Below are positions 1 through 5,014 of a stretch of 7,949 bases of DNA, one piece after another; the stretch's first letter is position 1, and each line of letters starts with the position of its first letter. The position numbers and the translations under genes were made by a program. The DNA lies in assembly GCA_002452615.1 (NCBI GenBank), contig DKES01000027.1:1-7949 (forward strand), in the 5' to 3' direction. The notes beneath the pieces are model-generated. The model was given only the letters and a program-made list of their open reading frames with translations. It had not been told where the DNA came from and did not search any database. The DNA comes from Patescibacteria group bacterium UBA6816 (GTDB lineage Bacteria > Patescibacteriota > Patescibacteriia > UBA2591 > UBA6264).

Positions 1-1
1 A

Positions 2-220
2 TTTCCTGACTCTCCTTTAGAAAAATATGAATCAAAATGTGATAATTGTGGAAAAGTTGTTTATACTCCTTTTATTCCCGATGGAATTAGACCGGTTTAT
101 TGTAAGAAATGTTTAAAAAAAGCTCGAGAAGAACAAACAGAAAAAAAAGATATCACCAAAGCTTCTTTAAAAGAAATAATTAAAAAAGGTCCAGTGGAGT
201 TTAAGAAAAAAAAAGAATAA
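2..220 (+). CDS. CxxC-x17-CxxC zinc-ribbon protein, 3' end (partial)
   Basis: The reading frame is open from the window edge and ends at TAA 218-220, leaving 72 C-terminal residues; the start lies outside. It shows CDNC (residues 13-16 of the fragment) and CKKC (34-37) with exactly 17 residues between the pairs, and the intervening PDGIRPVYC stretch is typical of the CxxC-x17-CxxC domain family (known as TIGR04272). Such a four-cysteine ribbon would bind one zinc ion. The tail is strongly basic and lysine-rich (SLKEIIKKGPVEFKKKKE), which suggests, but does not prove, contact with nucleic acid or ribosomes. These small proteins are frequent in candidate-phyla bacteria and have no settled function. 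It lies 9 bp before the next gene and is probably co-transcribed with it. Confidence 0.8.
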   Translation, partial: FPDSPLEKYESKCDNCGKVVYTPFIPDGIRPVYCKKCLKKAREEQTEKKDITKASLKEIIKKGPVEFKKKKE

Positions 221-229
221 AAGGTTAAA

Positions 230-1228
230 ATGAAGAAATATTTCTTTTTTAGTTTTTTTCTTTTATTGGGAATAAGTTTATTTGTTTATATTTACAAGCA
301 ATTTAATTTAGAAAGCGTTTCTCTGCGTTTTCGTTTTTTAAGTAAAGAACAGATTTTAATTCTTTTTCTTTTAACTTTTTATCGTTTTTGGGCTTGGGTT
401 GTTCGTTGGCAATTGATTTTAAAATCAATGGGAATAAAAAAAATTCCTTTTCGGATTTTGTTTGGGGCGCGTTTAGGAGAAATGTCTTTAAGTTATCTTA
501 CTCCAGGACTTTATTACGGCGGAGAGTTAGTTCGGGTTTGGGTCTTAAAAAAAGAAAGAAAAAATATCCCTCTTTCTCAAATAACGGCCTCTATTGTTCT
601 AGATAGAATTATTGAGATTGGTTCTTTTGGCGTTTTTACTTTAATAAGCGTTTTTATTTTATTGGGCCGGGGTAGTTTTTTTCAAAGTGGTTTTTTTCTC
701 CTACTTGGTTTTTTACCTTTAATTTTAGTTTATTTTATTTTTCAATTAATAAAATCAAAACAAATTATTAAATTAGTTAAGTTTTTCCGTTTAGAAAAAT
801 TAAATTCCCAAAGAGATTTAACCGAAGGATTTAATTCTTTTCAAAAACAAATAGTTGGTTTTTTCAAAAATTCGCCGAGGACAATGATTAAAGGAATTGT
901 TTTATCCCTTTCTACTTTTCTTGTCGGAGCGATTCAGATTTTTCTTTTTATTAATTTTTCCGGGGAATTTGCTTCTATTTTTGATACGATTTTAATTAGA
1001 ACTTTAAATCTATTTTCTGAATTGGTTCCCATCCCCGCCACTTTAGGGGTTTTTGAAGGAGTAAATATTTTAGGTTTTCAATTATTAAAATTAAATTCAG
1101 AAACTGGTTTAGGCTTTACCATTATTAAAAGATTAATAGATTTTGTTTTTGTTGTTTCTGGATTATTAGTCATTGGTTATTATTCTTTTCAAAAAATACG
1201 CCAGTCATTAAATAAAAAAGATAATTAA
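230..1228 (+). CDS. Flippase-like integral membrane protein (LPG synthase TM region / UPF0104 family)
   Basis: This 332-residue protein is very hydrophobic, with about seven or eight membrane segments (roughly residues 4-22, 41-60, 120-146, 154-173, 219-242, 268-287 and 302-320). Family hallmarks are visible: YLTPGLYYGGELVRVW (89-104), the charged VLDRIIEI (123-130) inside a membrane segment, and PIPATLGVFEG (267-277), which matches the PGGLGV-type motif near the end of the family. These place it in the PF03706 family, whose known member is the transmembrane flippase half of MprF. The soluble lysyl-transferase domain of MprF is absent, so it more likely moves or helps make a lipid-linked molecule than adds lysine to phosphatidylglycerol. 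The substrate cannot be read from sequence. The start ATG has a modest AAGG at 221-224, the only purine-rich ribosome site seen in the window. Confidence 0.85.
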   Translation: MKKYFFFSFFLLLGISLFVYIYKQFNLESVSLRFRFLSKEQILILFLLTFYRFWAWVVRWQLILKSMGIKKIPFRILFGARLGEMSLSYLTPGLYYGGELVRVWVLKKERKNIPLSQITASIVLDRIIEIGSFGVFTLISVFILLGRGSFFQSGFFLLLGFLPLILVYFIFQLIKSKQIIKLVKFFRLEKLNSQRDLTEGFNSFQKQIVGFFKNSPRTMIKGIVLSLSTFLVGAIQIFLFINFSGEFASIFDTILIRTLNLFSELVPIPATLGVFEGVNILGFQLLKLNSETGLGFTIIKRLIDFVFVVSGLLVIGYYSFQKIRQSLNKKDN

Positions 1229-1246
1229 TTAAAATAAAAATTTTTT

Positions 1247-1750
1247 ATGGCTATCGCAAAAAAACTTTTTAATTATTTAGAAAAAAACAAAGTTAAATAT
1301 GAAGTAATTGAACACCGTCCTGTTTATACGGCTTGGGATTTGGTGCAAACTTTACATTTAAAAAAACCAGCCGCAGTAATAAAGACTTTAGTGGTGAAAG
1401 CAGACCGAGAAACAGGATTAGTTCTTTTGTCAGCTCATCGAAATTTAGATAAAATGAAGTTTAAAAAGACGTTTAATCAATGGCGAAAAAAACAAGGATT
1501 AAAAGCAATTAAAAAGATTAGTTTTGCTTCAGAAGCCTGGTTAAAAAATAACCTTAAAATAGGTAAATTAGGGAGTGTTCCTCCTTTTGGTCAATTACTT
1601 GGTTGGCCGGTTTTTATAGATATTTTAGTGGTTAAAGAACCGAGTTTGATTATTCCTGCCGGGGATTATCAATTTTCTTTTAAAATAAAAACTAAAGACT
1701 TTATTAAATTAGAAAATCCAATTAAAGCTAGTTTGAGTAAAAAGAAATAA
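1247..1750 (+). CDS. YbaK/EbsC-type aminoacyl-tRNA deacylase (tRNA editing domain)
   Basis: The 167-residue product matches the free-standing YbaK/ProX editing fold (PF04073), which hydrolyses mischarged aminoacyl-tRNA in trans; the best-studied members act on Cys-tRNA(Pro) or Ala-tRNA(Pro). Visible marks are the opening helix and strand ending in YEVIEHRPVYTA (18-29), a conserved lysine in AAVIKTLVV (K46), LLSAHRNLDKMKF (60-72), and the loop GSVPPFG (109-115) that shapes the substrate pocket. Length is normal for a stand-alone domain, and no synthetase or other domain is attached. Which amino acid it removes cannot be decided here. The 18-bp gap before the ATG is A/T only with no Shine-Dalgarno. 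It lies 7 bp before scpA in the same run of genes. Confidence 0.88.
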   Translation: MAIAKKLFNYLEKNKVKYEVIEHRPVYTAWDLVQTLHLKKPAAVIKTLVVKADRETGLVLLSAHRNLDKMKFKKTFNQWRKKQGLKAIKKISFASEAWLKNNLKIGKLGSVPPFGQLLGWPVFIDILVVKEPSLIIPAGDYQFSFKIKTKDFIKLENPIKASLSKKK

Positions 1751-1757
1751 TAAAATT

Positions 1758-2456
1758 ATGTATACGCTTAAAACAGAAAAATTTAAAGGACCTTTTAATC
1801 TTTTATTACGATTAATTGAAAAGGAAAAATTAGATATTACGGAATTTTCTTTAGCTCAAGTGGCTGATGAATTTTTAAAACAAATTAATGAAGGTCAAGA
1901 AACCAGTCCTCAAGAATTAGCTGATTTTTTAGAAATTGCCACTAAATTGCTTTTAATTAAATCACGACTTTTAATTCCCGGAGAAACAGAAGAAGAAGAG
2001 GAAACAGAGGACTTAGTTAATCAATTAAAAATTTATCGCCAATATGCTCAAGCCAGCAAAGAAATAGAAAAAATAATTATGGCGCCAACTTGTTCTTTTT
2101 CTCAAGATAAAATTCCCTTGGAATTAACCCCTTCGTTTGTTTTAGGGATTAAAATTACCCCCACTATTTTAGAAAAATATTTTAAAAATTTTGTGGAAAT
2201 TTTATCCCGCCAAAAAAGGCTTAATCAAGAAACTTTTAAAAGAAAAATTGTTTCTTTAAAATCAAAAATAATTGAATTATTAGGGGCGTTGAAAACAGGA
2301 AAAGAAGTTGTTTTTAATAATTTTATCAGAAAAAAAAGTCGGTCAGAAAAAGTAGTTTTGTTTTTAGCGGCTTTAGAATTAGTGAGAAGACATCAAGCCA
2401 TTATTGTTCAAAATGGACTTTTCAAGGAAATCGTGGTTAAAAATTTTAAACCTTAA
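1758..2456 (+). CDS. scpA: Segregation and condensation protein A (ScpA kleisin)
   Basis: ScpA is the kleisin that bridges the two heads of the SMC dimer and, with ScpB, forms the bacterial condensin that compacts and separates chromosomes. The N-terminal kleisin motif FKGPFNLLLRLIEKEKLDI (9-27) is nearly canonical. It is followed by LEIATKLLLIKSRLLIP (58-74), an acidic linker (EEEEETED, 78-85), and a C-terminal winged-helix region with VVLFLAALELVRR (199-211) that would contact the SMC head. At 232 residues it is of ordinary length. It starts 7 bp after the deacylase gene and ends 14 bp before scpB, the classic scpA-scpB order. No SMC gene is in the window. The region before ATG has no ribosome binding site. 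Confidence 0.95.
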   Translation: MYTLKTEKFKGPFNLLLRLIEKEKLDITEFSLAQVADEFLKQINEGQETSPQELADFLEIATKLLLIKSRLLIPGETEEEEETEDLVNQLKIYRQYAQASKEIEKIIMAPTCSFSQDKIPLELTPSFVLGIKITPTILEKYFKNFVEILSRQKRLNQETFKRKIVSLKSKIIELLGALKTGKEVVFNNFIRKKSRSEKVVLFLAALELVRRHQAIIVQNGLFKEIVVKNFKP

Positions 2457-2470
2457 AATATTTTAATTAT

Positions 2471-3091
2471 ATGTCAGAAAAAAGCTTTGACCAAATAAAA
2501 ATAAATTCCGAACAATTAAAATCAATTATTGAAAGTTTGCTTTTTATTGCCCCGCGACCCTTATCTGCCAAAGAAATAAGTAAATTTTTAAACCAAGAAG
2601 AAAAAACAGTCATTTTTTATTTAAAAGAATTGTTTGAAGATTATAAGGCTGATTCTCAAAAAGGAATAAAAATAATTCAAAATGGAGTAGATTGGCAAAT
2701 GGTTACTAACCCGGAATACAGTCAATTTATTAAAAGTTTTTTAAAGCAAGAAGTTAATCAAGAATTAACCCCGGCTTCTTTGGAAACCCTATCTATTATT
2801 GCTTATCGGGGACCAATTAAAAGAAGTGAATTAGAACAAATTAGAGGAGTTAATTGTAGTATTATTCTTCGCAATCTTTTAATTAAAGGATTAATTATTG
2901 AAGAATCTTCTTCTGAGGATAAAGAAAATCAAATCTATAATGTTAGTTTGGATTTTATTAAACACTTAGGGCTTAATGATTTAAAAGATTTACCCCGTTA
3001 TGAACAATTAAATCAAGAAAATTTATGGTCAGACCTTTTAGGCAAAGAAGAAAATCAAATAGATTTTTCTGATTCACCTTCAACTGATTAA
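2471..3091 (+). CDS. scpB: Segregation and condensation protein B (ScpB)
   Basis: ScpB dimers bind the middle of ScpA and regulate the SMC condensin. The 206-residue product has two winged-helix domains. The first contains IESLLFIAPRPLSAKEISKF (20-39). The second carries the family signature LETLSIIAYRGPIKRSELEQ (104-123) followed by IRGVNCS, and then LIIEE. The last 40 or so residues are polar and acidic, as is usual for the disordered ScpB tail. It sits 14 bp behind scpA, which supports both assignments. The ATG is preceded by A/T-rich sequence without a Shine-Dalgarno. It is the last protein gene before the tRNA-Arg region; no hairpin-plus-T-run terminator is seen after its stop, so read-through into the tRNA is possible. 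Confidence 0.94.
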   Translation: MSEKSFDQIKINSEQLKSIIESLLFIAPRPLSAKEISKFLNQEEKTVIFYLKELFEDYKADSQKGIKIIQNGVDWQMVTNPEYSQFIKSFLKQEVNQELTPASLETLSIIAYRGPIKRSELEQIRGVNCSIILRNLLIKGLIIEESSSEDKENQIYNVSLDFIKHLGLNDLKDLPRYEQLNQENLWSDLLGKEENQIDFSDSPSTD

Positions 3092-3120
3092 AAATTTTGA
3101 AAAATAACCTCAATGACTCC

Positions 3121-3179
3121 GCCCTCGTAGCTCAATGTATACCTACCTCCGGCAGGCAAGCCTGCCCGCCATAGCCTGA
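3121..3179 (+). repeat. tRNA-Arg 5'-segment plus GC-rich palindromic insert, unit 1 (long form)
   Basis: Bases 3121-3141 repeat the first 21 nt of the tRNA-Arg gene (acceptor 5' strand, D-stem 5' strand and D-loop to A21) with one change, G19 to T (GGATA becomes GTATA). Bases 3142-3179 are a 38-bp GC-rich insert holding the near-palindrome GGCAGGC-AA-GCCTGCC. This unit is 59 bp, 12 bp longer than the two that follow, and has the only substitution, so it is probably the oldest copy. It cannot make a tRNA because no 3' half follows it directly. Confidence 0.9.
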
Positions 3180-3226
3180 GCCCTCGTAGCTCAATGGATA
3201 CCTACCTCCGGCCCGCCATAGCCTGA
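3180..3226 (+). repeat. tRNA-Arg 5'-segment plus GC-rich insert, unit 2 (short form)
   Basis: This 47-bp unit has bases 3180-3200 identical to the first 21 nt of the intact tRNA-Arg gene, then a 26-bp insert (CCTACCTCCGGCCCGCC followed by ATAGCCTGA). It lacks 12 bp of the palindrome found in unit 1 and is identical to unit 3. Confidence 0.92.
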
Positions 3227-3273
3227 GCCCTCGTAGCTCAATGGATACCTACCTCCGGCCCGCCATAGCCTGA
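3227..3273 (+). repeat. tRNA-Arg 5'-segment plus GC-rich insert, unit 3 (short form)
   Basis: This is an exact tandem copy of unit 2 and abuts the intact tRNA gene with no spacer. The first 21 nt again equal the tRNA 5' segment. Identity between units 2 and 3 points to a recent duplication. Confidence 0.92.
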
Positions 3274-3345
3274 GCCCTCGTAGCTCAATGGATAGAGTAC
3301 AAGTTTCCGGAACTTGCGACAGAGGTTCGATTCCTCTCGAGGGCA
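3274..3345 (+). tRNA. tRNA-Arg (anticodon CCG)
   Basis: This 72-nt gene folds into a full cloverleaf. The acceptor pairs GCCCTCG (3274-3280) with CGAGGGC (3338-3344), all seven pairs Watson-Crick. The D-stem is GCTC/GAGT with one G-T pair and the loop is AATGGATA. The anticodon stem is CAAGT/ACTTG with loop TTCCGGA, giving anticodon CCG at 3307-3309, which reads CGG. The variable loop is CGAC, the T-arm is AGAGG-TTCGATT-CCTCT, and the discriminator is A3345. A20, a known arginine identity base, is present in the D-loop. CCA is not encoded, so a CCA-adding enzyme must act. The gene lies between scpB and the MurE-like gene on the same strand. It is the only complete copy in an array of its own fragments. 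Confidence 0.95.
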
Positions 3346-3363
3346 TTGAAGAAGGCAGGCGGG
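3346..3363 (+). other. Spacer between intact tRNA and duplicated 3' segment
   Basis: An 18-bp link between the two 3' segments. Its first three bases (TTG) belong to the duplicated stretch. The rest, AAGAAGGCAGGCGGG, carries GGCAGGC, the same word that forms one arm of the palindrome in unit 1, so it may be a remnant of the other end of the inserted element. Confidence 0.6.
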
Positions 3364-3414
3364 GAGTACAAGTTTCCGGAACTTGCGACAGAGGTTCGAT
3401 TCCTCTCGAGGGCA
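3364..3414 (+). pseudogene. Duplicated 3' segment of tRNA-Arg(CCG)
   Basis: Bases 3364-3417 are identical to 3295-3348 (54 bp, offset 69). They contain the D-stem 3' strand, complete anticodon arm with CCG, variable loop, T-arm, acceptor 3' strand and discriminator (A3414), plus three flanking bases. The 5' acceptor strand and D-arm start are missing, so it should not be a working tRNA by itself. The copy begins exactly where units 1-3 stop, at G22. The nearest free 5' segments lie upstream of the intact gene. Confidence 0.9.
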
Positions 3415-3443
3415 TTGGAAAATGATTTAAAACTTTTATAACT

Positions 3444-4742
3444 ATGTTTATAAAAAAAATTATCCCCCAATTTTTAATTTTAGCTTATCATTGGATTTTA
3501 GCTCGGTTAGCGGCTTTGGTTTATGGTTTTCCCAGTGAAAAAATGATTGTGATTGGCGTTACTGGTACAGCGGGAAAATCAACCGTGGTTAATTTAATTG
3601 CTCAGATTTTAACTGAAGCTGGCTATAAAGTGGGATTAACCACTACTTTTAATTTTAAAATAGGAGACCAAGAATGGGAGAATCAAAAAAAAATGACCAT
3701 GCTGGGTCGTTTTTCTTTGCAAAAATTATTAAAAAGAATGGTTAATCAAGGTTGTGATTATGCGGTTATTGAAACAAGTTCTCAAGGAATGGTGCAGTTT
3801 CGGCACCGGGGAATTAATTATGATTTAGGAGTTTTTACTGGATTGGCGCGCGAGCATTTAGAAGCTCATGGCGGGTGGGAAAAATATCGGCAAGCCAAGG
3901 AAAAATTATTTCAACATCTTAGTCAAAGCAAACTAAAACAAATTAAAGGAAAAACTATTAAAAAAACAGGGGTGGTTAATCTAGATGATAAAACCAAAGA
4001 TTATTTTTTAAAATATAAATTAGCGCAAAAATATGGTTATGGGTTAAAAGAGCATTATTCAGAAGAGGGGATTAAAATTTTAAAACCAAGCAAGATTATT
4101 CTTTATCCTTATGGTTCAGAATTTGTTTTACAAGAAAAAAAGTTTTCTTTAAATCTTTTAGGCAGGTTTAATATTGCTAATGCTTTAGCCGCCATTAGTG
4201 TGGCTCAGGCACAAAACATTAGTTTAAGTGTTTGTCAAAAAGCTTTGGCCCAAGTTAAACAAATGCCCGGCCGAATGGAAATAGTTATTAAAAATCCTTT
4301 TACTGTTATTGTTGATTATGCTCATACTCCTGATTCTTTGGAAAAGGTTTATCAAACCATTGTTCGGCATCAAAATTCTCCTAAACAAAAATTAATTTGT
4401 GTTTTGGGCGCTACTGGGGGAGGGAGAGATAAATGGAAAAGACCGGTTTTAGGAGCTTTGGCGGAAAAATATGGAGATAAAATAATTATTACCAATGAAG
4501 ACCCTTATGATGAAGACCCTGATAAAATTATGGAAGAAATAATTAAAGGAATTAAAAATTCAGAGAAAATATTTAAAATTTTTGACCGCCAACAAGCTAT
4601 TGCTAAAGCTATTTCTTTGGCTCAACCCCAAGATACAATTATTATTACTGGCAAAGGATGTGAGCCCTGGATAATGCAAGCCCAGGGAAAAAAAATTCCT
4701 TGGGATGATAGAAAAATTGTAAAAGAGGTTTTTAAAAAATAA
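3444..4742 (+). CDS. murE: Mur ligase, MurE type, lacking the N-terminal UDP-binding domain
   Basis: MurE ligases use ATP to add the third residue (diaminopimelate or lysine) to UDP-MurNAc-L-Ala-D-Glu in the cytoplasm. The P-loop GTAGKST is at 41-47, ETSSQG at 110-115, and YRQAKEKLF (148-156) holds K152, the lysine that is carbamylated in Mur ligases. GRFNIANALAA (240-250), PGRMEIV (275-281), DYAHTPDSL (291-299) and GATGGGRDKWKRP (322-334) are typical of MurE. The protein has 432 residues and its P-loop comes about 75 residues earlier than in E. coli MurE, so the N-terminal domain is absent; a short hydrophobic helix (6-29) takes its place. The specificity motif DNPR reads EDPY (352-355), so the amino acid added is uncertain. 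No ribosome site precedes ATG 3444; the next Met (34) is too near the P-loop to be a good start. Confidence 0.87.
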   Translation: MFIKKIIPQFLILAYHWILARLAALVYGFPSEKMIVIGVTGTAGKSTVVNLIAQILTEAGYKVGLTTTFNFKIGDQEWENQKKMTMLGRFSLQKLLKRMVNQGCDYAVIETSSQGMVQFRHRGINYDLGVFTGLAREHLEAHGGWEKYRQAKEKLFQHLSQSKLKQIKGKTIKKTGVVNLDDKTKDYFLKYKLAQKYGYGLKEHYSEEGIKILKPSKIILYPYGSEFVLQEKKFSLNLLGRFNIANALAAISVAQAQNISLSVCQKALAQVKQMPGRMEIVIKNPFTVIVDYAHTPDSLEKVYQTIVRHQNSPKQKLICVLGATGGGRDKWKRPVLGALAEKYGDKIIITNEDPYDEDPDKIMEEIIKGIKNSEKIFKIFDRQQAIAKAISLAQPQDTIIITGKGCEPWIMQAQGKKIPWDDRKIVKEVFKK

Positions 4743-4757
4743 ATCAAGAGTTTTAGT

Positions 4758-4777
4758 TGTGGATTAATTGTGGAAAA
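4758..4777 (-). promoter_or_regulatory. Pair of DnaA-box-like 9-mers
   Basis: TGTGGATTA (4758-4766) and TGTGGAAAA (4769-4777) lie 11 bp apart, one helical turn, in the same orientation. On the minus strand they read TAATCCACA and TTTTCCACA, each one mismatch from the TTATCCACA consensus. They sit just after the MurE-like gene in a very AT-rich gap. They may be a DnaA regulatory site; two boxes alone do not show an origin. Confidence 0.4.
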
Positions 4778-4833
4778 CTTTTTTCGTCGCTTAAATAAGC
4801 CTTAAAATTAAAAGATTTAAAAAGTTTTTTTGC

Positions 4834-4862
4834 TTGACTAATTTAAATTAATTTGTTATTAT
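4834..4862 (+). promoter_or_regulatory. Sigma70-type promoter for rpoB with extended -10
   Basis: The -35 element is TTGACT (4834-4839, 5 of 6 to consensus). A 17-bp spacer leads to the -10 element TATTAT (4857-4862, 5 of 6), preceded by TGT, which fits the extended -10 TGn. This is the best promoter match seen in the window. Transcription would begin near 4868-4870, giving a leader of about 145 nt before rpoB. Confidence 0.72.
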
Positions 4863-4865
4863 TTT

Positions 4866-4892
4866 AAATAGTTAATTCTTTATTAACTATTT
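4866..4892 (+). promoter_or_regulatory. Perfect inverted repeat at the predicted rpoB transcript start
   Basis: AAATAGTTAA (4866-4875) and TTAACTATTT (4883-4892) form a 10-bp perfect inverted repeat with a 7-nt loop, starting within 4 bp of the -10 element. As DNA it could be an operator for a dimeric regulator. As RNA it would place a hairpin at or near the 5' end of the rpoB message. It has only one G-C pair, so the RNA form is weak. Confidence 0.5.
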
Positions 4893-4949
4893 TTATTCTG
4901 AAAATAATATTATAAAGTTTTACCATAAACACAATTTAAATAATCAATC

Positions 4950-4987
4950 GTCCTAAGGAAGAGATTCCCGCAGGGTTTTTTGTCTCT
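4950..4987 (+). promoter_or_regulatory. Structured rpoB leader with two alternative hairpins
   Basis: GGAA-GAGA-TTCC (4957-4968) makes a 4-bp hairpin with a GNRA tetraloop. The overlapping AGAGA (4960-4964) can instead pair with TCTCT (4983-4987) around CCC-GCA-GGG (4967-4975), which is followed by six T. The two folds exclude each other. The GC-richer block stands out in an A/T leader, which suggests selection. It could be an attenuator or protein-binding site; stems are short, so the call is tentative. Confidence 0.35.
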
Positions 4988-5014
4988 AAAATATTTTTTT
5001 TATCTTATTTTTTT

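Noticed and set aside
388..606. 72-codon plus-strand open frame inside the flippase-like gene
   Set aside because: It is fully contained in another frame of a convincing membrane protein gene and has no family features.
3201..3257. ACCTCC in each insert as a mimic of the 16S anti-Shine-Dalgarno
   Set aside because: Six bases within a GC-rich repeat are easily explained by chance, and genes here hardly use Shine-Dalgarno sites. The reverse-strand GGAGGT has no start codon at proper distance.
3121..3273. Possible CRISPR array (regular GC-rich repeats)
   Set aside because: Units abut each other with no unique spacers, there are only three, and half of each is tRNA sequence.
3415..3442. Promoter-like TTGGAA-N16-TATAAC before the MurE-like gene
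   Set aside because: The start point would fall about 5 bases inside the coding sequence, after the only plausible ATG, so it could not drive this start.
3191..3470. Two overlapping minus-strand open frames of 74 and 61 codons across the tRNA region
   Set aside because: They read antisense through the tRNA and its repeats; their internal repetition (MPSRGIEPLSQVPETC twice) simply mirrors the duplicated tRNA 3' segment. They are not credible proteins.
4790..4830. Terminator after the MurE-like gene (GCTTA-AA-TAAGC)
   Set aside because: The 5-bp stem has a 2-nt centre and is not followed by a T-run; the later T-run (4825-4831) has no stem.
4883..4913. Second promoter before rpoB (TTAACT with TATTAT at 4908-4913)
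   Set aside because: The spacing is 19 bp and the -35 match is poor; the site at 4834-4862 is clearly better.
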